From NCBI RefSeq assembly GCF_900240945.1, contig NZ_OESG01000011.1, positions 158,778-222,777 of the forward strand: 64,000 nucleotides of DNA, written 5' to 3'. A program made the translations under genes and the position numbers. This stretch comes from Mycobacterium sp. 3519A (GTDB lineage Bacteria > Actinomycetota > Actinomycetes > Mycobacteriales > Mycobacteriaceae). Numbering within the stretch: position 1 is the first letter of the stretch; each line of letters starts with the position of its first letter. Positions 14,525-22,908 of this stretch are shown one piece after another. The notes below the pieces were generated by a model, which was given only the letters and a program-made list of their open reading frames with translations, was not told the origin of the DNA and searched no databases.

Positions 14525-15417
14525 CAACCCGCCTCCAATTCCTGTTGTGCCACTACACATTCGCCGATGAACGACAACACATTGGCGTGGTACTCCGCCG
14601 CCATGACGGACAGTGACACGTTGTGTCCGGTGCCTGGCTGCTCATTGACGAGGAACCGTGGCGAGGCGCTGAACATGGTTCCGATCCGCGCGAGCGTCTC
14701 GGCGTCCGAACGCCACACCCGCTCGTGTTCGGCGACCGTGAACTGCACCGGCACCGGTACTTGCGCGGCCAGGGTGGGGAAGTCCTGCTGCGGCCAGTTC
14801 CTGGTCATCTCGACCTCGTACAGCGCGCCACCGGAGGAATTCGTCATCCCGGACAACACGTCGCCGGGATACACCTCCGCCGGCTGCCAGAGGATGTCGC
14901 GCAGCCCGGTGGGTCGGCGGGTGGCCGTGGCGGTCTCGAGGATCTCGGCGGTCTCCGGGTGGTACTGCACACCGGTGCCCGCCAGTTCGAGACCGATGAT
15001 GTCGGCGTGCTCGACTGCCATTCGCACCGCCAGTTCGCAACCCGCGGAGTGCCCGACGAAGAACACCCCCGCCCCGCGGGCGTTGTCGCCGATCAGCTTG
15101 TCGATCGCCCCGGATATCAGGGACACGCGTTGCTCCGGCCGCTGGATCGCATCCGGATACGGCGCCGAGCTTCCGTAGCCGGGCCGGTCCAGCGCCACCA
15201 TGGTGTAGCCCTGCTCGGCGCCTGCGCGCAGCAGCGACAGCTCCGGATGGCCGGGACAGTCGAAATAGGCTGCGGTGCTTGCGCCCCCGTGAAATGCGAC
15301 GACGACGGCTTTCGGATCCTCGGCCGCCGCGACCAGTCCGGACATCGGCACGCCGTCGACCAGGACGACGCGAGGCCGCGGAGCCGCGCCGGCGGCGACA
15401 TTCCGCCTCGGAGTCAT
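14524..15417 (-). CDS. Alpha/beta hydrolase
   Basis: A 297-residue alpha/beta-hydrolase. The oxyanion loop AFHGGASTAAYFD is reminiscent of the HGG type, the nucleophile elbow is GHSAG, and the catalytic His lies in GTGHNVSLS near the C-terminus. ATG 15417 overlaps the stop of the upstream fused protein (ATGA). A longer reading frame continues to 15765 but is out-of-frame sequence of that gene. Within the operon it could act as an esterase, thioesterase or C-C hydrolase. No signal peptide. Confidence 0.88.
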   Translation of the reverse strand: MTPRRNVAAGAAPRPRVVLVDGVPMSGLVAAAEDPKAVVVAFHGGASTAAYFDCPGHPELSLLRAGAEQGYTMVALDRPGYGSSAPYPDAIQRPEQRVSLISGAIDKLIGDNARGAGVFFVGHSAGCELAVRMAVEHADIIGLELAGTGVQYHPETAEILETATATRRPTGLRDILWQPAEVYPGDVLSGMTNSSGGALYEVEMTRNWPQQDFPTLAAQVPVPVQFTVAEHERVWRSDAETLARIGTMFSASPRFLVNEQPGTGHNVSLSVMAAEYHANVLSFIGECVVAQQELEAG

Positions 15418-17057
15418 TGGGCGGCCCGTAACAAGATCGCCCCGCTCGGCGTGAGACCGCCGCTGCTGACCACCGCGACGCGCGCGTCTTTCACCTGACG
15501 CTCGCCCGCCTCGCCGCGGAGTTGGCTGACGGCTTCGTGGATCAGGCCCATGCCGTGGGTGCGGCCGTGGGAGAGTTGGCCGCCGTGCGTGTTCAGCGGT
15601 ATCACGCCGTCGCGGGCGATGGCCTTCCCGCCGTCGAGGAAGTCCCTGGCCTCCCCGATGCCGCAGAAGCCGAGCGCCTCCAACCACGACAGGCAGTTGA
15701 ACGTGAAGCCGTCGTAGAGCTCGGCGACGTCGACATCCTTGGGCCGCAACGTGGTTCGCGTCCACAGGTGTGCGGACTGGCCTAGCACCTGCGGCTCATG
15801 GGTCAGTGTGGTCTGGTCCCAGTCGGTGCGCTCGACAATCTGGGTGCCGACGGCCTCGAACAGCACCGGCCTCTTGGGCAGGTCTTTGGCCGCGTCGACG
15901 GCGGACACCACCACCGCGACTGCGCCGTCGCAGGGGACGTCGCAGTCGTACAACCCGAACGGGGTGGTGATCAGCCTGGCATCGAGGTAGTCGTCCATGG
16001 TCATCGGATCGCGGTAGATCGCCGTCGGGTTCAGCGCCGCGTTGGCCCGCTGGTTCAGTGCGATCCAGCCGAGGGTCTCGCGGGTGGTGCCGTACCGGTG
16101 GAAGTGTCGCTGGGCGTTGAGCGCCAACGTATGTGCCGCCGACGTCGCACCGAACGGCATCTGCCAACTGGAGGTGCGGGGGCCGCCGGGCGGCGACGTC
16201 CTGCCCTCCTTCATCAGCTGCTGGAACGTCGCCTCCCACAGCGTGCGGAAGCACAACACGTGGCGGGCCATGCCGGTGGCGACGGCCATCACCGCCGCGA
16301 TGACCGAGCCGCCGGGGCCGAACGTGTCCATGCCGCCGTTGATCCACACCGGACGCAACCCGAGCGCGCCTTCCAGCGCGCTGACCCCGCCCTCGCCCAT
16401 ACCCGCGATGTCGAGGCCGGGATATGTTGACAGCCCGTCGATGTCGTCGAACGTCAGCCCGGCGTCGGCGACGGCTCGCTCACACGCATCGATGGTCAGC
16501 GACAGCGGCGGCACCATCTGCCGCCTGCCGATCTTCGACATGCCGATCCCGATGATCGCCGCCGCGTCCTCGAACTTGTCCGTGGTGAGCATCGGCGAGA
16601 CGTGCTTGCCGAAGTCCTGCGGCGCGATCTCGTCGACCGCCTGCGGTCCGGGCCCGGTATCAGTGGCGGGCCGGAACAGCGGCAGCCAGACATCCTCGAT
16701 CTTCTCGAAGGCCACTTCGACCAGCTGGCCGAGTTCGAGGTCGTCCGGATCGCAGTCGATGATGTTGGTGGTGAGCCGGACTCGCGGATCCTCCACGATG
16801 GCGACCTGGGCGACGACATATGGGGGCGGTAGGTCGGGGAAGCCGAACCGGTGGTTGACCGTGAACGCCGACAGCGTCGCATTTCCGGATACGTCACGGA
16901 CGCCCATGTTGCGGCTGCGGCAGTACCGGCAGATAGGTTGCGGCGGGTGGATCAGCGCGTCGCAGTCGCGGCATTCCTGGATGCGCAGCACGCCGTCACC
17001 GCCTGCGGTCCAGAAGAACTCGTTCTGCAGCGTCAGTTCGGGAAGCGGTCGTGTCAC
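15414..17057 (-). CDS. Fused DUF35 (zinc ribbon-OB fold) and SCP2/Ltp-type thiolase-fold protein, probable acyl-CoA retro-aldolase
   Basis: A 547-residue two-domain protein. Residues 1-150 are a DUF35 unit: zinc-ribbon C29-x2-C32 and C43-x2-C46 followed by an OB fold. From about 170 on it is a lipid-transfer/thiolase fold (IIGIGMSKIGRR...). The thiolase nucleophile Cys is missing (INGGMDTFGPGGS in that region), and the usual His of E-V-H-D is Tyr448 in ELYDGF. Loss of Cys with Tyr at this site is what the Ltp2-type steroid side-chain aldolases show; those need a separate DUF35 partner (ChsH2), which here is built into the same chain. GTG 17057 overlaps the ferredoxin stop. I infer C-C cleavage of a beta-hydroxyacyl-CoA. 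Confidence 0.85.
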   Translation of the reverse strand: MTRPLPELTLQNEFFWTAGGDGVLRIQECRDCDALIHPPQPICRYCRSRNMGVRDVSGNATLSAFTVNHRFGFPDLPPPYVVAQVAIVEDPRVRLTTNIIDCDPDDLELGQLVEVAFEKIEDVWLPLFRPATDTGPGPQAVDEIAPQDFGKHVSPMLTTDKFEDAAAIIGIGMSKIGRRQMVPPLSLTIDACERAVADAGLTFDDIDGLSTYPGLDIAGMGEGGVSALEGALGLRPVWINGGMDTFGPGGSVIAAVMAVATGMARHVLCFRTLWEATFQQLMKEGRTSPPGGPRTSSWQMPFGATSAAHTLALNAQRHFHRYGTTRETLGWIALNQRANAALNPTAIYRDPMTMDDYLDARLITTPFGLYDCDVPCDGAVAVVVSAVDAAKDLPKRPVLFEAVGTQIVERTDWDQTTLTHEPQVLGQSAHLWTRTTLRPKDVDVAELYDGFTFNCLSWLEALGFCGIGEARDFLDGGKAIARDGVIPLNTHGGQLSHGRTHGMGLIHEAVSQLRGEAGERQVKDARVAVVSSGGLTPSGAILLRAAQ

Positions 17058-17359
17058 CGGACGAACTCCGAAATGGCCTCGCTGTCTTTGGGTTCGGGCT
17101 CCGGGGACTCCTGAGCTTCGTGTGCAGCCGCGCTGTCCCCGGACGGCCGGTGTTCGCCCATGTAGATGATCGCGTGCACCGGGCAGTCCAGCAGGGCACG
17201 CATCACCGCGTCACGGTCCTTGTCCGGCACCGTGCCGTCGCCGATCAGCGATGCGTAGCCCCAGTCGTCGAGCGAGAAATAGTCCGGCGCGTGGCGGGCG
17301 CAGACGCCGAAGCCGTCGCAGAGCGTTCGGTCGAGCCGAATCCGCAAGCCGTCACTCAT
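17054..17359 (-). CDS. 3Fe-4S-type ferredoxin with C-terminal extension
   Basis: A 101-residue ferredoxin starting at ATG 17359, 8 bp inside the preceding gene. The cluster motif is CDGFGVC with DCPVHAI downstream; Phe occupies the place of the fourth Cys. After the ferredoxin core a 30-residue Glu/Pro/Ser tail (HEAQESPEPEPKDSEAI) is unusual for this family. Its overlap with the NuoF-like flavoprotein gene indicates that the two form an electron-transfer pair, perhaps for a P450 or oxygenase of this region. Confidence 0.87.
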   Translation of the reverse strand: MSDGLRIRLDRTLCDGFGVCARHAPDYFSLDDWGYASLIGDGTVPDKDRDAVMRALLDCPVHAIIYMGEHRPSGDSAAAHEAQESPEPEPKDSEAISEFVR

Positions 17360-18611
17360 GAGACTCCACTTCGTATGGCCGTACGGCGTCGAATGGCGCG
17401 GTGCGGCAGGTGTCGCAGTCGTTCGCGAGATGCTGTGTGACGAGTTGAGGGAACTGCCGCAGCACGCTCGCCGCGACATTGGTGGCGCCGTCCAGGGTGC
17501 CGCATGCGCCGCGACCGCGTAACACCACCGACCACCGCTCGAGACGGGCCAGATCCTCTTTCGTTGCCACCCCGTCGCGCAACGCCGACGTGACGGCGGA
17601 CATCGCCGCGGTGCCGTTGAAGCACGATCCGCATTGGCCGGCGTTCTCGCGGTCGAAGTACGCCATCACCGAGGCGGCCACGGCGACGGGGCAGTCGTCG
17701 GTGAGGATCGAGATGGCGCCGCAGCCCAGACCGCTGCCGAGCGTGCGGATCGTCTCGTGGTCGAGTGTGGCGTCGAGGATGTCGGTGTTGAGCAGACCCG
17801 CGAAATAGCCGCCCATCAATGCGCCGCGCACCGACTCGGGCGCCAGGCCGTGCCGCGTCAACAGCTCGGAAAACGGTGTGCCATGCGGGAGTTCGTACAA
17901 CGCCGGGGGCCGGCCTGCGCCGGTGATGGTGGCGAGAAACGTGCCGGGTGACATCGGCGTACCGACGGCGCGAAACTCCTGTGCGCCGTGCTCGTGGATG
18001 AAGGGGATGTTGGCCAGCGTCTCGACGTTGCTGACCATCGTCGGCAGCCCCAGCACTCCTTCCTCGAACGGCCGCGGCGGCTTGTCGGTCGGCTTGGCCG
18101 GTCCGCCATTGATCCGTCGCACGGCGGCCGTCTCCTCGCCCGCCACGTAGGTGGGGTCGACGGTGACCACGTTGACTTCGGTGCCGCCGAACGTATCGGG
18201 GTTCAGCTCCGCCAGCGCTGAGGCCACCGCGGCGGCCGACTGTACATCGGAGACGTACACGTACGCGCGACCGGCGCCGACCATCGCGGTGGCCAGCCGC
18301 AGGCCGTCCAGCACCAGGTGCGGCCGGTTGCGAAGCAGCCAGCGATCCTTCACCGAAGCCGGTTCGCCCTCTTCACCGTTGGCGACCACGACCGTTTCCG
18401 AGCCACGGCGCCCGGCGTCGCGCACCGTGCGCAGCTTGGTGCCGAGCGGAAAGGCCGCACCGCCACGGCCCAGCAGACCCGAAAGGTCGACCTGCTCCAG
18501 CAACGCGTCCGCGTCGGCGAGCGGTAGGTATGCGCTGGCGGCCGAGGCCAGCAGTCGCGGTTCGCAGTTCGACCATGCGGCCACGACGAGATCGGTGGTG
18601 GTGGACGTCAT
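17352..18611 (-). CDS. NuoF/Nqo1-like NADH-binding flavoprotein (ferredoxin reductase candidate)
   Basis: A 419-residue protein of the complex I 51-kDa subunit family. The FMN/NADH region shows GRGGAAFPLGTKL and ANGEEGEPASVKDR; the C-terminal iron-sulfur segment has GQCGSCFNGTAAM and later ACGTLDGATN, a reduced version of the NuoF 4Fe-4S motif. No other complex I genes are near, and the next gene is a ferredoxin, so it is better read as a stand-alone NADH:ferredoxin oxidoreductase than as respiratory chain. It is the first gene of the leftward operon running to 11428 or 12891. It could supply several ferredoxins in this window. Confidence 0.85.
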   Translation of the reverse strand: MTSTTTDLVVAAWSNCEPRLLASAASAYLPLADADALLEQVDLSGLLGRGGAAFPLGTKLRTVRDAGRRGSETVVVANGEEGEPASVKDRWLLRNRPHLVLDGLRLATAMVGAGRAYVYVSDVQSAAAVASALAELNPDTFGGTEVNVVTVDPTYVAGEETAAVRRINGGPAKPTDKPPRPFEEGVLGLPTMVSNVETLANIPFIHEHGAQEFRAVGTPMSPGTFLATITGAGRPPALYELPHGTPFSELLTRHGLAPESVRGALMGGYFAGLLNTDILDATLDHETIRTLGSGLGCGAISILTDDCPVAVAASVMAYFDRENAGQCGSCFNGTAAMSAVTSALRDGVATKEDLARLERWSVVLRGRGACGTLDGATNVAASVLRQFPQLVTQHLANDCDTCRTAPFDAVRPYEVESHE

Positions 18612-18644
18612 GACGGGTCCTTCCCGCCGGATAGGCTGATGGAC

Positions 18645-19118
18645 ATGAGGACCGCGGTGGTGCGCGTCGGCGTCGACGCGGCCGGCGAGCTTGCTCCCGC
18701 GCAGTTACGCGACGGCATGGCCCGGCTGCGCGAACTGGCCGGGCCCGCGGGTTTCGAGGTGGTGGAGAACGATCTTGCGAACCTGCCGCCGCAGCGCCGC
18801 GAAGTGGAGTTGCTGATCGCCGGTGACGATCCCGCCGACCTCGAGCGGCGCGCTGTCGAGTTGTGCGCCAACGCGTTCGGCACCACACCGGTGCCGGGAG
18901 TGCTCACGTACATCAGCCGTGGCACCGACGACGACGCCCACGGCGTGCTGGCCGGCTTCGGGCTCACCGGCGACGTCGAACGCGTGCCGGGCGACGACGG
19001 CTGGGACATCGTGCACGTGACGCTGCGCAAGGTAGACATGGAGCGCGTTCCGGAAAGCCGCGTCCATACTGCGCTCGAAGCGTCGCTCAACTGTGAAGTC
19101 CAGATCCGCACCATCTAG
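18645..19118 (+). CDS. Conserved-looking hypothetical protein, unknown function
   Basis: A 157-residue cytoplasmic-type protein that I do not recognise. It begins MRTAVVRVGVDAAGELAP and has alternating beta and amphipathic segments (VEVVEND, REVELLIAGDD, GVLTYISRGTDDDAHGVLAGFGL, IVHVTLRKVDMER). No signal peptide, transmembrane helix or cofactor motif is seen. The ATG at 18645 is preferred over 18639 because a TAGGCT hexamer at 18632-18637 could be a -10 box giving a leaderless start. It diverges from the NuoF-like gene and is convergent with the hydrolase at 19115; its stop overlaps that hydrolase stop by 4 bp. Confidence 0.7.
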   Translation: MRTAVVRVGVDAAGELAPAQLRDGMARLRELAGPAGFEVVENDLANLPPQRREVELLIAGDDPADLERRAVELCANAFGTTPVPGVLTYISRGTDDDAHGVLAGFGLTGDVERVPGDDGWDIVHVTLRKVDMERVPESRVHTALEASLNCEVQIRTI

Positions 19119-19987
19119 CCGTCCAGGAACTTCAGGATCGCGGGCGCCGCCTGCACCCACGTGTCGAACATGTTGAAGTGCTTGACCTTTCCCAGCGCGT
19201 TGTCCTTGGCCGCCTGCTCCCAGGCGTCCTCCGGCCACGGCGGGTCGATCAGTTCGGAACCCTTGATCAGACAGCTGACTTCCAACGACGTCCGCTTCGG
19301 ATGGTCCCAATCGCCGTCACCGCCGCGGATGATCAGCGTGGGTACCTTGATGTTGTCGAACATCTCGTCATCGACGCCGGGAATCGTCTGACCGGGCTTG
19401 GACACGAACGCGTTCAGCCAGCGCATCATCACCTTGACGAACTCGTCGGGGTCTTGCGACAGAATCCGCTCTTTGTTGGCAGGGTTTTCCTCGATCCGTT
19501 CCTTCCACTCGCGCAGGTGCAGAAGGCCTTCCATCCCCATGGTGAGGACAGGCCGGATGTTGGGGGTGATGTAGTGCGCGCCGAGCGCAAAGGTGCCGTA
19601 CACGCCGCCGACGATGTTCCACACGACGAGCTTCGTGGCGATGTCCGGGTACAGCATCACCGTCAGCATGGAATCCCTTGCGCCGCCCGAGCCGCCGGCG
19701 ATGATGCACGGCCCGATGCTGAGCCCCGTGATCAATGCATGCAGCGTCTCGGCCCGCATATGCGATTCGGACTGCCCGTAGAACTGCACGTCGGATTTGC
19801 CGCAGTTGGGTCGGTCCCACAGCAGGACGCGATAGCCGCCGTCGACCAGCGCCTCGGCAAGCGGCCGCAACCCGGGGATGTCCTTGCTGAACCGCCCGCC
19901 GGGCGTCAGCACGATGAAATCGCCGTCTTCGCCGAGGATTTCGTAGACGACATTGCCGCCGTTGATCTCGATGCGCTGTTCTGTCAT
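19115..19987 (-). CDS. Alpha/beta hydrolase
   Basis: A 290-residue alpha/beta hydrolase. It has the LTPGGRFSKD oxyanion region, LLWDRPNCGKSD after strand 4, the nucleophile elbow GGSGGARDS, an acid Asp in IRGGDGDWDHP and a C-terminal His in GKVKHFNMFD. The shape is that of C-C hydrolases or esterases acting on ring-cleavage products. ATG 19987 overlaps the Rieske ferredoxin stop by 4 bp. It is the last gene of the leftward operon starting at 22628, together with two amidohydrolase-2 proteins. Confidence 0.88.
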   Translation of the reverse strand: MTEQRIEINGGNVVYEILGEDGDFIVLTPGGRFSKDIPGLRPLAEALVDGGYRVLLWDRPNCGKSDVQFYGQSESHMRAETLHALITGLSIGPCIIAGGSGGARDSMLTVMLYPDIATKLVVWNIVGGVYGTFALGAHYITPNIRPVLTMGMEGLLHLREWKERIEENPANKERILSQDPDEFVKVMMRWLNAFVSKPGQTIPGVDDEMFDNIKVPTLIIRGGDGDWDHPKRTSLEVSCLIKGSELIDPPWPEDAWEQAAKDNALGKVKHFNMFDTWVQAAPAILKFLDG

Positions 19988-20376
19988 GCCTGCACCAGTA
20001 CCTCGTTGCCGACCACCCGCACCGGGTAGGTGCGGATACTCCACTCCGGTTTCACCGCGGTGGTGCCGGTCGCGAGCTCGAAGCCCCATTGGTGCCAGGG
20101 GCAGTAGATGTATTCGAGGTCGCGCACCATCACCGCATCGCCCGGCACGCTGTCGTCCACGATGGTGCGGCCGCGGGCCCGGCCCGAGCACAGCGGGCCT
20201 CCCTCGTGCGGGCAGTAGTTCGCGATCGCGTAGAACGTGCCGTTGACGTTGTAGACTCCGACGCCGTGACGCCCGATCGGGACGAGTTTGTGTGTGCCGG
20301 GCGGGATCTCGTCCACCGTGGCGACGACATGTTCACGCCCCTGGGCAAGCCGAGGCGTCTTCTCCGTGTTGGTCAA
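19984..20376 (-). CDS. Rieske 2Fe-2S ferredoxin-like protein
   Basis: A 130-residue single-domain Rieske protein, starting with TTG one base after the amidohydrolase stop. Ligands are C55-x-H57 (NYCPHEGG) and C92-x2-H95 (YCPWHQW); the loop between the pairs is 34 residues, about twice the usual length. No catalytic iron domain is attached, so it is an electron carrier for an oxygenase, or a redox sensor. No terminal oxygenase is encoded in the same operon; the nearest ones are the Rieske proteins at 2.6 and 7.0 kb and the P450s. Confidence 0.88.
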   Translation of the reverse strand: MTNTEKTPRLAQGREHVVATVDEIPPGTHKLVPIGRHGVGVYNVNGTFYAIANYCPHEGGPLCSGRARGRTIVDDSVPGDAVMVRDLEYIYCPWHQWGFELATGTTAVKPEWSIRTYPVRVVGNEVLVQA

Positions 20377-20377
20377 T

Positions 20378-21520
20378 TCAGAACACCCGCACCTGGCCCT
20401 CGAGGGCAGGCACCGTCTCGGGCAGATGGTAGGTCGCGATGCCGTTGCGGAACATCACCGCTTCCCGTGCATGCTCGGGCAGATGCTTGACCAGCCACCG
20501 TGGGTCGTCGAACGTCCAGTGCGGATAGTCCGACGAGAACAGCAGGATCTTCTCGCACTCCATCCACTCGAACGCGCGGGTCAACTCCGTCTTGTCCTCG
20601 GGGTAGTCCAGCGGTTGGGTGGTGAACTTGATGTGGTCCTTGACGTACTCCGACGGCTTGCGTTTGATGTCGACCCACGACTTACGCGCTTCGTAGATGG
20701 CGTCCATCCGCCACATCAACGGCAGGATCCACGTGAATGCGTGCTCCACCAACACGATTCGCAACGTCGGGAAGCGGTCGAAGAGGCCGTCGAAGACCAT
20801 GCTCATGACCTGGTTGGCGGCCAGCAGCGAGTACGTCACCATGAAATCGTGGTTGTAGCTGGGGAATCCGACCGGCGGGATCGGCAGCTCCTCGTGATGG
20901 CTACGCGACAGGTGACAGCTCACCGTGATGTCGTGCTTGGTGGCGGCTTCCCAGATCGGGTTGTATTTGGGATCGCCCCACGCGGGCCGCGGCTCCGCCT
21001 TGATCAGGATCTGGCCCATGTAGGGATGCCCGGCCCATCGCTCGATCTCGCGGGCGGAGTCTTCGGGCGCCTCGATCGCGACGCAGATCGAACCGCGCCA
21101 CCGTTCGTGCCAGTTGTTGTGGCTGTCCAACCAGTGATTGTCCTGCCAGTCGTTGAGCGCACAGCTCATCGCGTGATTGACCTCGGGGAAGCGCGCCGGG
21201 TACGCGGCCGGTTCCAGGATCGCGATGTCGGCGCCTGCCTCCATGATCAGCTGTTTGAACGCCAGATCCGGGTCACTGCCCGCGAACTCACCGTCGGCGG
21301 GGAAGGTGTCCGTGCGCATCGCGTAGGCGTGCGCGTAATCCGGTGCGTCGTAATAGATCTGGTCACCGATCCGGCGCGGCAGGAAGTACTTGCTGCGCCA
21401 CGGTTCCGGGATGTACTGCGCGAGCACCCCGCTCTTGGGTACCGGATGCACATCGGAGTCGACGCATCGGACGGCGACGCGCTCCGCCGCCGGCTTGCGC
21501 TCTGTCACTGTGACCGTCAT
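20378..21520 (-). CDS. Amidohydrolase-2 family metal-dependent hydrolase/decarboxylase
   Basis: A 380-residue protein of the ACMSD-like amidohydrolase-2 family. Metal ligands are visible as D-x-D-x-H in RCVDSDVHP near the N-terminus, His in VSCHLSRSHHEE, and D331 in LLFSSDYPHWTFDDP. Such enzymes decarboxylate aromatic acids or hydrolyse lactone-like compounds. The gene has a GAGGAG site before ATG 21520 and follows a paralogue by 19 bp. Because that paralogue has lost the matching Asp, this copy is probably the active partner if the two form a heteromer. Confidence 0.9.
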   Translation of the reverse strand: MTVTVTERKPAAERVAVRCVDSDVHPVPKSGVLAQYIPEPWRSKYFLPRRIGDQIYYDAPDYAHAYAMRTDTFPADGEFAGSDPDLAFKQLIMEAGADIAILEPAAYPARFPEVNHAMSCALNDWQDNHWLDSHNNWHERWRGSICVAIEAPEDSAREIERWAGHPYMGQILIKAEPRPAWGDPKYNPIWEAATKHDITVSCHLSRSHHEELPIPPVGFPSYNHDFMVTYSLLAANQVMSMVFDGLFDRFPTLRIVLVEHAFTWILPLMWRMDAIYEARKSWVDIKRKPSEYVKDHIKFTTQPLDYPEDKTELTRAFEWMECEKILLFSSDYPHWTFDDPRWLVKHLPEHAREAVMFRNGIATYHLPETVPALEGQVRVF

Positions 21521-21539
21521 CGTGGGCTCCTCAACTTCC

Positions 21540-22628
21540 TCACTGTGCGCCGACCCCGGCCCCGACGTCGATGCCGTAGAGTTCCGCGGCGTTTCGCCAG
21601 CACAACTTGTCGCGTTGGTCGTCGGTGAAGGTCGAGGGCACCGACAAATCGTTGAGCTGCCAATGCGGATAGCTCGACCCGTACATCACCATGTCGTCCT
21701 TGCCGGTGAAGCCGAACCACTCGCCCGCGAACTCGGTGTCACCCGGGCCGTCCATGGCGCCCTGCACGAAGTAGGTGTGGCCGGGCAGATAGTCGCTCGG
21801 CATCTTCGGCGCCCACGGCGTCTGCTCGAGGTGCGGCCTGCCGAAGCAGTCCATCCGCCAGATGAACGGCGTCAGAAGGTCGGCGGCCCCGTCCGCCCAC
21901 ACGAACTTCAACGTGGGCATCCTTTCGAATACCCCTTCGACGATCAGGTTCATCAGGTGATACAGGAAGTTCAGCGCCATGAAGCTGACGTAGTTCTCGT
22001 ACGTCCTCGGCACGCCCGAGGGCGTCGGGGCGAAGGACACGCCTGCACCGACCTCGATGTGCACTGAAACCGGCAGACCGGCGTCGGCGGCCGCCTCCCA
22101 CAGCGGCCAGTACTGCGGTTTGCCGTACAACTCGCGTGACTGCAGCGGGACACCGATCTGCACCACTCGTGGGTGATCGGCGTACTTGGCGATCTCGCGC
22201 AGCGCACCGGTGACGTCGTCGGGGTTGACCCGGATGGTGCCGCGGAACCGATCGGCGTAGGAGTTGTCCGCCAGCCAACGCGACACCATCATTTCGTTGT
22301 GCGCGGCCGCGATGGCCGTGCCGAGATGGCGGTCGGGCATGATGCCCCGCGTCATCGGGTGCAGGACGGCCACGTCGACGCCGCGTTCGCCGAACAACTG
22401 TCCGCCGACGAACTCGGGATCCGAGCCGGGATAGCGGCGGTCGCCGTCGGTGTTCGGGGCGTATTCGCCGCCGGGGGCGCCGTACCAGTCCATCTCGTAG
22501 TCGGGGAAGCCGCGGCTCTTGAACGGTTCGCGCATGAAGCTGCGCAGGTCTTTGTTCGACTTGCTGAAGATGTGCACGCTGGCATCGATGACGGGGATGG
22601 TGACCCCGTCCTGTGTCTGCATCGCCAA
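21540..22628 (-). CDS. Amidohydrolase-2 family protein with substituted catalytic Asp
   Basis: A 362-residue paralogue of the downstream gene. The fold landmarks are kept: VIDASVHIF at the N-terminus, HP(M)TRG, VSVHIEVGAG and YPHWQLND near the end. The conserved Asp of the SSDYPHW motif is Ser319 (YGSSYPHW), and the N-terminal D-x-D-x-H is D-A-S-V-H. Loss of this Asp, a metal ligand or general base in the family, suggests reduced or different activity, or a structural role. TTG 22628 is used because GGAGGA lies 5 nt before it; ATG 22622 is the alternative. First gene of the leftward operon. Confidence 0.88.
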   Translation of the reverse strand: MAMQTQDGVTIPVIDASVHIFSKSNKDLRSFMREPFKSRGFPDYEMDWYGAPGGEYAPNTDGDRRYPGSDPEFVGGQLFGERGVDVAVLHPMTRGIMPDRHLGTAIAAAHNEMMVSRWLADNSYADRFRGTIRVNPDDVTGALREIAKYADHPRVVQIGVPLQSRELYGKPQYWPLWEAAADAGLPVSVHIEVGAGVSFAPTPSGVPRTYENYVSFMALNFLYHLMNLIVEGVFERMPTLKFVWADGAADLLTPFIWRMDCFGRPHLEQTPWAPKMPSDYLPGHTYFVQGAMDGPGDTEFAGEWFGFTGKDDMVMYGSSYPHWQLNDLSVPSTFTDDQRDKLCWRNAAELYGIDVGAGVGAQ

Positions 22629-22908
22629 AGCTGTCCTCCGATGTCATCCGGGCGACGTGAGCGCGTTCGAGCGCTGCGCGAGGCGCGCCGAATAGTCCCA
22701 GTGTAAAGCGTAGTTCTTCAATAGCAAGAATCTAGTTCTCAGCGAATCGCTTACCTTCGCGCAGGTCAGAGTGTGTGCTGGTCAGTCGCTTGGGATCGAC
22801 GTGGCGAAACGTGGTAGTCAAAACAAGAGAACGATTACGACATCTAATGAGAATGCTATTCTCGTCGTGGCGCGGCCCGCCGCGATCACGTCCCCCAGGA
22901 GGCTTTAG
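22629..22908. promoter_or_regulatory. Divergent promoter region with two operator-like dyads
   Basis: A 280-bp gap between the amidohydrolase operon (minus) and the acyl-CoA dehydrogenase operon (plus). At 22849-22863 it holds GAGAAT-GCT-ATTCTC, the same core as at 9530. At 22727-22740 it holds the weaker GAAT-CTA-GTTC dyad, and TAGTTCT is repeated directly at 22711 and 22733. A TATTCT inside the first palindrome could be a -10 box of the rightward operon. The stretch 22750-22820 shows nothing I can interpret. Confidence 0.6.

Noticed and set aside
11733..15178. Long plus-strand frames of 475 and 503 codons
   Set aside because: They lie opposite well-supported P450, dehydrogenase and hydrolase genes, are Arg/His/Gln-rich without motifs, and arise from high GC.
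17352..18611. Part of respiratory complex I
   Set aside because: Only a NuoF-like gene is present, with a shortened iron-sulfur segment, and it is joined to a ferredoxin gene.
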